Source: Mesobacillus harenae (lineage in GTDB: Bacteria; Bacillota; Bacilli; Bacillales; Cytobacillaceae). From it: a stretch of DNA of 64,000 bases. The position numbers and the translations under genes are program-made. The notes under the pieces were generated by a model. It ran no database searches. It was not told the origin of the DNA and saw only the letters and a program-made list of their open reading frames with translations. The stretch is from positions 124,001 through 188,000 of the forward strand of contig NZ_JABUNR010000002.1 in assembly GCF_013343715.1 (NCBI RefSeq). The letters are read 5' to 3'. How positions within the stretch are numbered: the first letter of the stretch is position 1; each line of letters starts with the position of its first letter. Positions 32,021 through 42,719 of this stretch are shown piece by piece.

Positions 32021-32055
32021 AAAGGGGAGAGGGGACTGGTCCCCACTCCCCTTTT
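32021..32055 (-). terminator. Strong hairpin between gapA and pgk
   Basis: AAAGGGGAGAGGGGAC and its near-complement GTCCCCACTCCCCTTT form a 15-bp GC-rich stem; TTTGTTTAAAT follows on the minus strand. Likely a partial terminator that lowers pgk-eno transcription relative to cggR-gapA, or an mRNA-stabilising 3' structure. Confidence 0.8.
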
Positions 32056-32158
32056 CATCCCTTTTCATTATAGATGTTCGCGAATGATTTTTCCAATATG
32101 TGCCTGCCATATCACGAACTTGTTCTAAACAAAAAATGACTGGTTTTTTAACTGGGGC

Positions 32159-33181
<1,023 letters not shown>

Positions 33182-33215
33182 TTAATCATAAGGACATTTT
33201 TTTATATAAAGGGAA

Positions 33216-34238
33216 TTACCCTTGTACCAATAGTTTGGCTGCACCTTCATCTGTGATCAAAACCGTCGAGTCTGGGGCTGATTTCATATAGGCTCTAATA
33301 GCTTTTGCCTTTGTTGAACCTCCAGCTACCGCGATGACATTGTCAATTTCCGTCAAATCACTTAACTGAAGCCCAATTGTGAGCACTTTATGGACAACTT
33401 CACCGGCTTCATTAAAATAATAGCCGAAAGCCTCGCCAACAGCTTTTCCTTCGATAATCTTTTCCATATCCTGACCACGAGTATTACGGCGCTCTGCCAT
33501 CGCTTTAGCGTCTCCAATTCCATGTAAAACCATGCTCGCCGATTTTATCTGGGTCAAAACCTCATGGATCAATGGTTCTTTTAAGAACGATTCATAAATC
33601 TCCGGGCTTACCTGATCAGGGACATACAGAACCTGATGCTTGGAAGCCGTCTTGTCTGCCATAATCGCACATATGGTATTTGCCTGGTTCTTTACATCCT
33701 GGCCAATGCCGCCTCTCGCTGGTACAAACATCAAATCTTTTTCCTTAAAAGCAGGCGGAAGCATCTGGGCTATTGCCGCCATAGTTGAGCCGCCAGTTAC
33801 TGCGATGATATTTTTTCCTGTTAGGAAGTCTTTCATGCAAGATGCTCCTGCTCTTCCCAGCTCACTTTTAACAGTATCGGATTCGTCGCTGTCTCCTGGA
33901 ACAACAATTGCCTGTTTAATGCCAAGCTGCTTTTGAAGCTGTTGTTCTAGTACATCTATACCCGTCAAGTCACGCATTATTCTATCAAGACTTTCCAGTA
34001 TATCTTTTCCCTCATCCGTCATGCTCATTCCATGACTTGATATCAAAATAAGATTCTGGTCCTTCAAGAATTCTACTTCACTTCTTAAAACGCGTTCTGT
34101 AAGGCCAAGACTTACAGACAGGCTCCTTCGCCCAACTGGCTGCATTAAATTTATGTACTGAAGGATACTGTAACGTTTTTGCATAATCTGAAGCAGATCA
34201 GGCAATATTCTTTTTTGAACATCAATAAAGGACTGCAT
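33216..34238 (-). CDS. cggR: Central glycolytic genes regulator CggR
   Basis: SorC-family repressor of its own operon; fructose 1,6-bisphosphate relieves repression. 340 residues: N-terminal helix-turn-helix (QPVGRRSLSVSLGLTERVLRSEVEFL arrangement) and a C-terminal sugar-phosphate binding domain (VTGGSTMAAIAQMLPP, VPARGGIGQD, AVAGGSTKAKAIRA). The ATG at 34238 has AAGGAG ten bases upstream and is preferred over the frame opening at 34256. Confidence 0.96.
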   Translation of the reverse strand: MQSFIDVQKRILPDLLQIMQKRYSILQYINLMQPVGRRSLSVSLGLTERVLRSEVEFLKDQNLILISSHGMSMTDEGKDILESLDRIMRDLTGIDVLEQQLQKQLGIKQAIVVPGDSDESDTVKSELGRAGASCMKDFLTGKNIIAVTGGSTMAAIAQMLPPAFKEKDLMFVPARGGIGQDVKNQANTICAIMADKTASKHQVLYVPDQVSPEIYESFLKEPLIHEVLTQIKSASMVLHGIGDAKAMAERRNTRGQDMEKIIEGKAVGEAFGYYFNEAGEVVHKVLTIGLQLSDLTEIDNVIAVAGGSTKAKAIRAYMKSAPDSTVLITDEGAAKLLVQG

Positions 34239-34268
34239 GATGATGGTCTCCTTCATCTTAAAGTAGTG

Positions 34269-34304
34269 GCCGCCATTCGTCCCGGTTAGACATATTATGT
34301 CCCA
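34269..34304 (-). promoter_or_regulatory. CggR operator
   Basis: On the minus strand TGGGAC-N6-TGTC-N4-CGGGAC-N6-CGGC fits the CggR operator (CGGGACN6TGTCN4CGGGACN6TGTC), with only the last half-site degenerate. It lies 31 bases before the cggR start. Confidence 0.85.
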
Positions 34305-34312
34305 CTAACCCC

Positions 34313-34356
34313 AAAAAAAATCACTCCTGATTCAATTTTCATTCTAACAGGAGTGG
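34313..34356 (-). terminator. Intrinsic terminator upstream of cggR
   Basis: CACTCCTG (34322-34329) and CAGGAGTG (34348-34355) enclose an 18-base loop; eight T follow on the minus strand. It ends transcription from the glutaredoxin-like gene and insulates the cggR operon. Confidence 0.8.
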
Positions 34357-34365
34357 AAACTCAAT

Positions 34366-34626
34366 TCAACTTTTATACTTTACTTTTTTCGATGTAAACG
34401 CTTCACTTAGATAATTTTTATTAATTTGCCCATATTGAAGCTCGTCACCGTTTAATTCAACCACCGGAATCATTAGACCATAGAGTTCAGTCAACCTGTC
34501 CTCCGCTGCAATATCAACCTCTTCCAACACAAACTCCCAATCATGCTGAAGCTCGATTAGCACATTCTTGGCTTTGTCGCATAACGGGCACTGTTTCCGC
34601 GTGTATAGCTTTACCCTATTTTCCAC
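34366..34626 (-). CDS. Glutaredoxin-like thiol-disulfide protein
   Basis: Thioredoxin-fold protein of 86 residues with a CPLC redox motif in VKLYTRKQCPLCDKAK and a cis-Pro region IPVVELNG. The frame is open to 34704, but a GTG at 34626 has AAGGAG eight bases upstream and starts right before the fold. Follows sigL on the same strand. Specific partner unknown. Confidence 0.8.
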   Translation of the reverse strand: MENRVKLYTRKQCPLCDKAKNVLIELQHDWEFVLEEVDIAAEDRLTELYGLMIPVVELNGDELQYGQINKNYLSEAFTSKKVKYKS

Positions 34627-34733
34627 TCTCACTACTCCTTCTTTCACTGCTCGACTGAGGTTGGCATTCTCTCTTTTATTGATGAAATTAAGCAGGTACT
34701 TCACTTATTTCAAAAAGGCTTTGCAATACTCAC

Positions 34734-36059
34734 TCATTCAAACCTTTTCCGTTTAGAAGAAGAGGCAATCCCCAGCTGATCTCGGTATTTAGCTACGGTT
34801 CTTCTTGAGATCACAATACCCTCTGATTCTTGCAGTAATTCTGCAATCCCTTGGTCTGAGAGAGGCTTACGCTTATCTTCAGACTTCACCAAATTCTCAA
34901 TCGCGTCCTTTGCCTGCTGGGAAGAGGCATTTTCCTGGTCGGTTGACTGAATCGCACTAGTAAAAAAGGATCTAAGCTCCAGCGTCCCGAATGGAGTTTG
35001 GGCATATTTCCCGCGAACAGCACGGCTAACTGTTGATTCGTGGATTCCTAGTTCTTCGGAAACCTCCCGCATTGTCATCGGACGCAAATACTGTGTTCCC
35101 AACCGGAAAAATTCCTGCTGTTTTTCAACAATTTTGAGGGCAACCCTAATTAATGTTTCTTTTCGCTGCTCAAGACTTTTTAAAATCCAATGATAATCCT
35201 GCTGTTTTTCATGTAAAAACTTAGCAACTTCTCCATCACCATGAGCGGCAAGCTCCTGGTAGTAAGATTCATTAAAGGTAATTTTCGGGACTGTTTCTTC
35301 AAAAACACTCACCTCTACTGAATCCTCTACTCTTCTAATCACCACGTCAGGAATAACGTAAACAGATGTTTCACGTTTAAAAACGGCTCCTGGCCGCGGA
35401 TTGAGTGTTTGAATTTCATCAAATACCTTTTGGATTTCCTTTATATTAACTCCAAGTAAGCTTGCAATTGTTTTCCACTTTTTGTCCGCAAAAAGCATAA
35501 AGTGATCAGAAATAATCGAAATGGCTAGTTGATTGACTGGTTTCTTTTTCTCCAACTGAATTTTGAGGCATTCCTGCAAATTTCGTGCCCCAATACCGGC
35601 AGGCTCTAAAGCATGAAGAAGTTCAAGGCATTCCTCAACACTTTCAAGCGAAATACCGGACTGCGAAGCGAACTCCTCACAGTTGATCCCAAGGTAACCG
35701 TTTTCATCAATGCTTCCAATAAGCTGTTTCAAAATATGTTTTTGCTTATCCGTATATTGAATTAACTGAGATAATAGATGATCTTCAAGGGTGCTGGTTT
35801 GTTCCCCAATTTTCTCGATCCAATTTTCAAGCTCCCGTTGGGAAGACTTACTAAAACTCTTGATCCGATCGACTCTCGGATCCATCGCCCGAACATGGGT
35901 GGGTTCAACTTGAATCAGGGGATTTTCCATAGCCTTGCTCTCTAAAAAGGCATTTAGCTCCTGGGCAGTATACTGCAAGAGCGCAATGGCCTGCGAAAGC
36001 TCCTGCGTCATGGCCAGTTTTAAAGATTGTTTTTGCCATAATCCTGCTTTAAGATCCAT
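34734..36059 (-). CDS. sigL: RNA polymerase sigma-54 factor (SigL/RpoN)
   Basis: Directs polymerase to -24/-12 promoters and needs an AAA+ activator. 441 residues: N-terminal Gln/Leu-rich activator-interaction region (LAMTQELSQAIALLQYTAQEL), core-binding domain, helix-turn-helix (EELGIHESTVSRAVRGKY) and the RpoN box as ISRRTVAKYRDQLGI. It would serve the ald-nhaC promoter at 19.7 kb. Confidence 0.97.
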   Translation of the reverse strand: MDLKAGLWQKQSLKLAMTQELSQAIALLQYTAQELNAFLESKAMENPLIQVEPTHVRAMDPRVDRIKSFSKSSQRELENWIEKIGEQTSTLEDHLLSQLIQYTDKQKHILKQLIGSIDENGYLGINCEEFASQSGISLESVEECLELLHALEPAGIGARNLQECLKIQLEKKKPVNQLAISIISDHFMLFADKKWKTIASLLGVNIKEIQKVFDEIQTLNPRPGAVFKRETSVYVIPDVVIRRVEDSVEVSVFEETVPKITFNESYYQELAAHGDGEVAKFLHEKQQDYHWILKSLEQRKETLIRVALKIVEKQQEFFRLGTQYLRPMTMREVSEELGIHESTVSRAVRGKYAQTPFGTLELRSFFTSAIQSTDQENASSQQAKDAIENLVKSEDKRKPLSDQGIAELLQESEGIVISRRTVAKYRDQLGIASSSKRKRFE

Positions 36060-36281
36060 ACTCTATTCCCCCCCTTTACCATTTTACAGCAAAGTTGAAT
36101 ATTATTGAATGGAAATAAATTGGGTTCGATATTAAAGGGAACGTGAAAGGAAGCATCCTTTTATTCCTGTAAGGAATCCTCTTTTTGGAATAAGGGCTTT
36201 ATGTGGATAACTGAAGTTATTTATTGATAGAATATTTCCACTTTCGGGTAGAAGCTTTTTCTCATGGATATTTTATCCATA
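36060..36281. other. Intergenic region upstream of sigL
   Basis: No gene seen. Contains several AAGGAA/TTCCTT inverted stretches (36145-36210) that may fold, but no recognisable regulatory element. Confidence 0.3.
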
Positions 36282-36327
36282 TAAAAAGCCCCGTACCCTT
36301 TTTAATAAGGATACGAGGCTTTTATAA
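36282..36327 (-). terminator. tRNA-Arg terminator
   Basis: AAAAGCCTCGTATCC and GGGTACGGGGCTTTT pair on the minus strand, followed by a T-rich tract, directly after the tRNA 3' end. Confidence 0.85.
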
Positions 36328-36399
36328 CGCCCTCGGAGGGAATCGAACCCCCATCTCAAGAACCGGAATCTTACGTGCTATCCGTTGCACCACGAGGGC
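36328..36399 (-). tRNA. tRNA-Arg (anticodon CCG)
   Basis: Acceptor stem GCCCTCG/CGAGGGC with discriminator G; anticodon loop TTCCGGT gives CCG, reading CGG codons; T arm GGGGGTTCGATTCCCTC. 72 nt, CCA not encoded. Followed by its own terminator. Confidence 0.97.
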
Positions 36400-36597
36400 A
36401 AATCTGAGCAGTATTATTCAAGTATAATAATTGGTCACCTGAATAGGTGCTACGTTTAACTATTATAGGGCATGTTTACAGTATTGGCAAGTGATCTTTT
36501 AGTTTAAAAAAATGTTTCTTGGGTAAGATGGAAACGGAGTGATAAATTGGCAGGTGAAAATTGTCGAACATTTCATTTGCGCTGAGCGAGTGATTCG
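36400..36597. other. Intergenic region between tRNA-Arg and clpP
   Basis: Divergent promoter region. The clpP operator/promoter is at its right end; nothing else identified. Confidence 0.4.
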
Positions 36598-36627
36598 TTT
36601 GACCTTTATTGACCTTCAGTGTATCAT
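36598..36627 (+). promoter_or_regulatory. CtsR operator overlapping the clpP promoter
   Basis: TTTGACCTTTATTGACC (36598-36614) is the complement of the CtsR heptad repeat GGTCAAANANNGTCAAA with one or two mismatches. It covers a -35 box TTGACC (36599-36604) that is 17 bases from TATCAT (36622-36627). CtsR repression of clpP is established in Bacilli. Confidence 0.85.
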
Positions 36628-36723
36628 AAAAAGTACATAGCAACACGCCCCTATTACTTTAAAGATAGGGCAAACAACGATAGAATAAATATGAACGAGT
36701 GAAGTTGAAGGAGGAAAACAAAA

Positions 36724-37326
36724 ATGAACTTGATTCCTACAGTTATTGAACAAACGAATCGTGGCGAGCGTGCATACGACATATACTCCCGCCTGTTAAA
36801 GGACCGGATCATTATGCTCGGCAGCGGGATTGATGACCATGTTTCCAATTCGATCGTTGCTCAGTTATTATTCCTAGAAGCAGAAAACCCGGAAAAAGAC
36901 ATATCCATCTACATTAACAGCCCAGGTGGAAGCATTACAGCCGGAATGGCTATCTACGATACAATGCAGTTTATCAGACCTGATGTACAGACAATCTGTA
37001 TCGGTATGGCTGCATCAATGGGCGCTTTCTTGCTTGCTGCAGGAACAAAGGGCAAGCGTTATGCTCTTCCGAACAGTGAAGTAATGATCCATCAGCCACT
37101 TGGAGGCGCGCAAGGCCAGGCAACTGAAATTGAAATTGCAGCCAAACGCATTCTTTTCCTTCGTGAAAAGCTAAATACCATCCTTTCAGAGCGCACAGGC
37201 CAGCCTTTAGAAGTAATCTCTAAAGATACGGACCGTGATAACTTCATGACAGCTGAACGAGCATTGGAATATGGTCTTGTCGATCAGATTATCACTCGCA
37301 GCCCTTCAGAAGACAAAAAGAAGTAG
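36724..37326 (+). CDS. clpP: ATP-dependent Clp protease proteolytic subunit
   Basis: Serine protease of the Clp complexes, degrades misfolded and tmRNA-tagged proteins. 200 residues with catalytic Ser in [14 protein letters not shown], His in [12 protein letters not shown] and Asp in [20 protein letters not shown] seven bases before the ATG. Controlled by the CtsR box upstream. Converges on crh with a shared terminator. Confidence 0.98.
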   Translation: MNLIPTVIEQTNRGERAYDIYSRLLKDRIIMLGSGIDDHVSNSIVAQLLFLEAENPEKDISIYINSPGGSITAGMAIYDTMQFIRPDVQTICIGMAASMGAFLLAAGTKGKRYALPNSEVMIHQPLGGAQGQATEIEIAAKRILFLREKLNTILSERTGQPLEVISKDTDRDNFMTAERALEYGLVDQIITRSPSEDKKK

Positions 37327-37377
37327 GAATAACAGCAAAAGCATCCCGCTAATGGTGCTTAGCTTAATTACAACTAA

Positions 37378-37411
37378 AAAACTCGCACCGTATCTGGTGC
37401 GAGTTTTTTTA
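37378..37411. terminator. Bidirectional terminator between clpP and crh
   Basis: AAAAACTCGCACC-gtatct-GGTGCGAGTTTTTTT: perfect stem with A run on one side and T run on the other, usable by both convergent genes. Confidence 0.92.
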
Positions 37412-37417
37412 TTTGTC

Positions 37418-37675
37418 TCAGCCAACCTGCTCAATGTAGTCAGCCAGCTTTTGCAGTGCTTCTTCTTCGTCGTTTCCTTCTGCAATTAAATTGACCGTCG
37501 TACCAGATCCCAGTGCAAGACTCATTAAGCCCATTATACTTTTTGCGTTTACCTTTTTTCCGTCTTTCTCCAAAAATATATCAGATGAAAACCTGTTTGC
37601 TTCTTGAACAAACAATGCAGCAGGCCGAGCCTGTAATCCAGTTTTTAATTTAATCTCTACTTGTTTTTCAACCAT
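37418..37675 (-). CDS. crh: Catabolite repression HPr-like protein Crh
   Basis: HPr paralogue, 85 residues. The site that is His15 in HPr is Gln (GLQARPA), so it cannot take part in sugar phosphotransfer; the regulatory Ser46 is kept (AKSIMGLMSL) for phosphorylation by HprK/P. Ser-phosphorylated Crh is a CcpA corepressor. AAAGGAGG precedes the ATG. Follows whiA by 59 bases in the conserved cluster. Confidence 0.96.
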   Translation of the reverse strand: MVEKQVEIKLKTGLQARPAALFVQEANRFSSDIFLEKDGKKVNAKSIMGLMSLALGSGTTVNLIAEGNDEEEALQKLADYIEQVG

Positions 37676-37734
37676 CGATTAATCCTCCTTTTATGTATTT
37701 TTTGTTTACAAGGTCACTACTTTAGCTTTTTCAC

Positions 37735-38679
37735 TTATCTAATCGGGTCTCCGGCTCGCAGTTTATCGGCAATTTCATCAATTTTTCTTAGGCGATGATT
37801 TATTCCTGACTTACTGATCGTGCTGCCAGATACCATTTCTCCCAGTTCTTTAAGCGTGACATCCTGGTATTCAACACGAAGCTCCGCAATTTCACGCAAC
37901 CGATCGGGTAATATTTGCAGGCCAATCGTTTCCTGAATATAGCGGATATTTTCCACCTGTCTAAGGGCAGCACCGATGGTTTTATTTAAATTGGCCGTTT
38001 CGCAATTGACAAGACGGTTAACGGAATTTCGCATGTCACGGACAATCCGGATATCCTCAAAGCGAAGCAAAGCATTATGAGCACCAATGATATTCAAATA
38101 CTCAGTAATTTTTTCTGCTTCTTTCAAGTAAGTAATAAACCCCTTTTTACGCTCCAGTGCCTTGCTGTTTAGTCCAAACATATTCATTAATTCACAAAGT
38201 GAGTCGTTATGTTCCTGATATAATGAAAAAATCTCCAGATGATAGGAAGATGTCTCAGGGTTGTTAACCGATCCTCCAGCGAGGAATGCTCCTCTCAAGT
38301 AAGAACGCTTACAACATTTCTTTTTTACAAGTTCCTCTGAGATTTGATGAATAATAGTAAAGTCCGTACCCAGGATTTTAAGATCTTCTAATATATTACG
38401 GGCAGATTCTTTTAAGCGGACAATATAGACATTATTCTTCTTCAGCCTCATCTTTTTCCGGACTAACAGCTCGACTTGGATTGGATAATTTCTTTTAATC
38501 AGGATATAAATTCTCCGTGCAATCGCAGCATTCTCCGTTTGAACATCTACGATTAATTTCTTGTTGGAAAAGGAAAGTGCTCCATTCATCCTGATTAAGG
38601 CTGAGAGTTCTGCTTTTCCGCAACAGTCTTTTACTTCCAAGTTTGTTAGTTCCTTTTTTGTTTCCGAAGCGAAAGACAT
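37735..38679 (-). CDS. whiA: WhiA, LAGLIDADG-fold DNA-binding protein
   Basis: Nucleoid-associated protein linked in Bacillus to cell division and chromosome segregation. 314 residues: LAGLIDADG-like domain ([24 protein letters not shown], catalytic acids absent as usual) and C-terminal helix-turn-helix ([25 protein letters not shown]). Starts 40 bases after yvcK on the same strand, with AGGAGGTGGG before the ATG. Confidence 0.97.
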   Translation of the reverse strand: MSFASETKKELTNLEVKDCCGKAELSALIRMNGALSFSNKKLIVDVQTENAAIARRIYILIKRNYPIQVELLVRKKMRLKKNNVYIVRLKESARNILEDLKILGTDFTIIHQISEELVKKKCCKRSYLRGAFLAGGSVNNPETSSYHLEIFSLYQEHNDSLCELMNMFGLNSKALERKKGFITYLKEAEKITEYLNIIGAHNALLRFEDIRIVRDMRNSVNRLVNCETANLNKTIGAALRQVENIRYIQETIGLQILPDRLREIAELRVEYQDVTLKELGEMVSGSTISKSGINHRLRKIDEIADKLRAGDPIR

Positions 38680-38718
38680 CCTCCCACCTCCTGTTCAGAC
38701 AAACGCTTGCTGTAGTAT

Positions 38719-39702
38719 TTACGCGTTATATGTCGATTTGGTTTCATCTGATAGTAAAGAATATAAAATTTCTGCTACTTTTTTTGTATCATGACGGATC
38801 ACGTCTCCATCTAAGTTGGCAATTTGAGCTTGAACCACTTCAATGCCCATCTCTTCCAAGCGTTCTATATCAAAATGAACTGGCTTAGCCAGTTCTTCAC
38901 TGTATCGGTTTCGAACCTCTGAAGGTATCGCTTCGTTGTTCACAAGGACTGTATCTATAAAAGGGCAATCCATATGATCATAGATTGCTTTTACATGATC
39001 ACTTGCCGTGAAATCGTGTGTTTCCCCAGCCTGAGTCATTAGGTTGCTTATATACACTTTCCTCGCCTTTGCCTGGCAAACTTCATTACCCAACCCAGGT
39101 ACCATTAAATTCGGCAGGATACTAGTGTATAGGCTGCCAGGTCCGATGATAATTAAGTCTGCCAGCTTAATCTCCTGAACCGTTTCCTGAAGGGGCAAGA
39201 CATTATCAGGAGTCAGATAGACACGTTTTATTCGTTTTCCTGAATAGGGGATCTTTGATTCTCCGCTGACTATCGTACCGTCTTCCATCTCGGCGTTTAA
39301 AACAACACTTTGATTGGCAGCTGGCAGCACCTTCCCGCGGACATTGAGCACCTTGCTCATCTCCTGGATCGCGTGCACAAAGTCTCCTGTGATGGAAGTC
39401 ATTGCAGCCAGAATTAGATTCCCAAGTGAGTGCCCTGATAATTCATTGGATGTTTTAAAGCGATGCTGAAACATCTCTTCAACAAGTGGCTCCACGTCCG
39501 ATAAAGCAGCCAGCACATTTCGAATATCTCCCGGGGGCGGAATATGCATTTCATTTCTAATTCGGCCTGAACTTCCCCCGTCATCCGCTACTGTTACTAT
39601 TGCCGTAATATCAACGGGAAAATTTTTCAGCCCGCGCAGCAGGACAGGCAGCCCGGTTCCCCCTCCTATAATGACTATTCTTGGTTGTTCGTCTGGATTC
39701 AT
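38719..39702 (-). CDS. yvcK: YvcK (gluconeogenesis factor)
   Basis: CofD-like protein required for growth on gluconeogenic carbon sources and for cell shape. 327 residues with [17 protein letters not shown] at the N terminus, [25 protein letters not shown], and [19 protein letters not shown]. Overlaps rapZ by four bases (ATGA), so the two are coupled. Confidence 0.97.
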   Translation of the reverse strand: MNPDEQPRIVIIGGGTGLPVLLRGLKNFPVDITAIVTVADDGGSSGRIRNEMHIPPPGDIRNVLAALSDVEPLVEEMFQHRFKTSNELSGHSLGNLILAAMTSITGDFVHAIQEMSKVLNVRGKVLPAANQSVVLNAEMEDGTIVSGESKIPYSGKRIKRVYLTPDNVLPLQETVQEIKLADLIIIGPGSLYTSILPNLMVPGLGNEVCQAKARKVYISNLMTQAGETHDFTASDHVKAIYDHMDCPFIDTVLVNNEAIPSEVRNRYSEELAKPVHFDIERLEEMGIEVVQAQIANLDGDVIRHDTKKVAEILYSLLSDETKSTYNA

Positions 39703-40592
39703 GTAACTTTTTCCTTCCTCTTTTCGATATCACGATGTGTGACAACGGTTCGGTAATCGCTCGCAAAGTGTGCGGCGATATGCTCAGAAAGTGCAACAGA
39801 TCGGTGCTGGCCGCCTGTACAGCCAATTGCAATCACAAGCTGGGACTTCCCTTCACGCTTATAATGCGGAAGCATAAAGCTCAGCAGTTCGGTTACTTTT
39901 TCCAGAAACTTGTTTGTTTCATTCCATTTTAAAACATAACTGGATACATCCTCATCCAAACCTGTTTTTGGACGCATATGTTCAATATAGTGTGGGTTCG
40001 GAAGAAATCTCACATCAAATACTAAATCAGCATCTATCGGAATGCCATGTTTAAAGCCGAATGATACAAGATTAACAGTAAACGGGATTTTTTTATTCGC
40101 TGAAAACTCATTCAGAATTTTTTCACGCAGCTCCCTAGGCTTTAACTCTGAAGTATTGTAAATAAGCTGGGCTCTGCCCTTCAGCTCTTCAAGCAAGTCT
40201 CGTTCCATCGCGATTCCCTCAAGCGGAAGCCCTGACGGTGCCAGCGGATGTGAGCGTCTAGTCTCCTTATAGCGGCGAACAAGCGTCGAGTCATTCGCTT
40301 CCAAAAAAAGAACTTGCGGAGCCACCCAGGACGTCTCAGCTAGATCGTCCAGTGCCTTGAAAAGGGAATCGAAGAACTCTCGGCCGCGCAGATCCATGAC
40401 CAGCGCAACCTTATTCATTTTGTGACCTGATTCTTTCATAAGCTCAAGAAACTTGGGAAGCAGTGTAGGCGGAAGGTTATCTACACAGAAAAAGCCGAGA
40501 TCTTCAAAACTTTGGATCGCAACCGTCTTTCCCGCCCCTGACATCCCGGTAATAATCACCATTTGGGTATCATTTGCCGAACCGATACTCAT
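39699..40592 (-). CDS. rapZ: RapZ/YvcJ nucleotide-binding protein
   Basis: P-loop ATP/GTP-binding protein; the enterobacterial member binds small RNAs and controls amino sugar synthesis, the Bacillus one affects competence. 297 residues with Walker [28 protein letters not shown]-type region and C-terminal [17 protein letters not shown]. Second gene of the NUDIX-rapZ-yvcK-whiA-crh operon. Confidence 0.96.
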   Translation of the reverse strand: MSIGSANDTQMVIITGMSGAGKTVAIQSFEDLGFFCVDNLPPTLLPKFLELMKESGHKMNKVALVMDLRGREFFDSLFKALDDLAETSWVAPQVLFLEANDSTLVRRYKETRRSHPLAPSGLPLEGIAMERDLLEELKGRAQLIYNTSELKPRELREKILNEFSANKKIPFTVNLVSFGFKHGIPIDADLVFDVRFLPNPHYIEHMRPKTGLDEDVSSYVLKWNETNKFLEKVTELLSFMLPHYKREGKSQLVIAIGCTGGQHRSVALSEHIAAHFASDYRTVVTHRDIEKRKEKVT

Positions 40593-40614
40593 GTTTTCTT
40601 CCCCCCGAAAAAAA

Positions 40615-41073
40615 TTAATTTGGATCTAATCGATATTGAAGCAATTCAAAATCAGGTGTGTATGTGAACGTACCATATATGACGCCTTGGCCATGAACCA
40701 TATATTCAAGAATATGATGGTCCCCCGCTGCCATAGGAAGATTAGCTATTTCATCTAATTCATGCCATGCTAGTATTCCTTCTTCACACTCATCAACTTG
40801 CAATCCATCCGACTCAGTCGCATAAAATGTGAACATCATCCACTCATCTACGACCTGGTTCCCATCCTTCATAATAAAAGAGAAAATCCCTTTAATTTTT
40901 GGATTAAGCAAATAAATACCAGTTTCTTCTCTAAATTCACGAACACAGGAATCTTTGATTGTTTCCGACGGTTCCATTTTTCCGCCAGGAGCTACCCACC
41001 AATTTCGACGGGGCTTTTGTAATAGCAAAATCTTATTATCTTTTACCAGGACACAGTTTGCGACCCGCTGCAT
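40615..41073 (-). CDS. NUDIX hydrolase (YvcI-like)
   Basis: Probable (deoxy)nucleotide diphosphate hydrolase. The NUDIX box is present: [22 protein letters not shown] (GX5EX7REUXEEXGU form), about residues 35-57. ATG at 41073 has GAGGTGA six bases upstream; the frame extends to 41082. First gene of the rapZ-yvcK-whiA operon. Substrate unknown. Confidence 0.92.
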   Translation of the reverse strand: MQRVANCVLVKDNKILLLQKPRRNWWVAPGGKMEPSETIKDSCVREFREETGIYLLNPKIKGIFSFIMKDGNQVVDEWMMFTFYATESDGLQVDECEEGILAWHELDEIANLPMAAGDHHILEYMVHGQGVIYGTFTYTPDFELLQYRLDPN

Positions 41074-41194
41074 AGCAGTCACCTCGTTGACTTCTTTTAA
41101 TTGTAGAATGGCTCATCCAGCCATCTTTAACGAACTTCCATTAACTATAAGAGGACTAATAGAAAATTCGCCCGGCCGTTATTTGATTCTTTTC

Positions 41195-41223
41195 ATTATA
41201 CTATTTTTGCAAACCAGTCACAA
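41195..41223 (-). promoter_or_regulatory. Sigma-A promoter of the NUDIX-rapZ-yvcK-whiA operon
   Basis: TTGTGA (41218-41223), 17-base spacer, TATAAT (41195-41200) on the minus strand, about 120 bases before the first start codon. Confidence 0.75.
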
Positions 41224-41607
41224 TGAATCAAAATTGATAATTCTGTGAGGTATGTTTTTTTAACCTGTATGTGTTGTTATATTCGCCCAAGACAGCCTGT
41301 AATACTCTTTTTGGACAAAAAAAGAGCACAGGCGAACCTGCGCTGTAAAAGGATTATATTTTTAAAAGGGGGTCAATTTCTACTTTTATAATACCCCATC
41401 TTTATTTCACTACTGTTACAGGAAAGTTAAAACGTAATGACGGTTTATTAAGATAAAAAGTCTAAAGGAAAACCCCTCAACAGATTTAGTTAAATGTATG
41501 CCCTAAAGGCGGCCCGAATTGTCGTTCCCTGGCACATTACTGTCGCTTGGAAACCGACTACTTATCCGCAAGCATCTCATTTTCAGCCTATTTAAGCACG
41601 ATAAGGA
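41224..41607. other. Intergenic region with an orphan terminator
   Basis: No convincing gene. An intrinsic terminator for the minus strand lies at 41309-41345 but no gene ends just before it. The stretch between it and the trxB terminator could make a small RNA. Confidence 0.35.
41309..41345 (-). terminator. Orphan intrinsic terminator
   Basis: AGCGCAGG-ttcg-CCTGTGCT followed by CTTTTTTTG on the minus strand. About 300 bases past the trxB terminator, with no gene in between. Confidence 0.75.
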
Positions 41608-41645
41608 AAAAAATAAGCCGTTCAAGCTTCAAGCTCGAACGGTTT
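41605..41645 (-). terminator. trxB terminator
   Basis: CCGTTCGAGCTTGAAGCTTGAACGG stem followed by CTTATTTTTTT on the minus strand, six bases past the trxB stop. Confidence 0.88.
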
Positions 41646-41650
41646 CATAA

Positions 41651-42610
<960 letters not shown>

Positions 42611-42719
42611 TCAACTCCTTTAATATGCCAATAGATCAAGGATTCTGTTTCCATCGGAAATAGTATTTCCCTTCTATTCATATCCTATAAAACAAAGGAG
42701 GAAGAGTCCAAAGATATGC

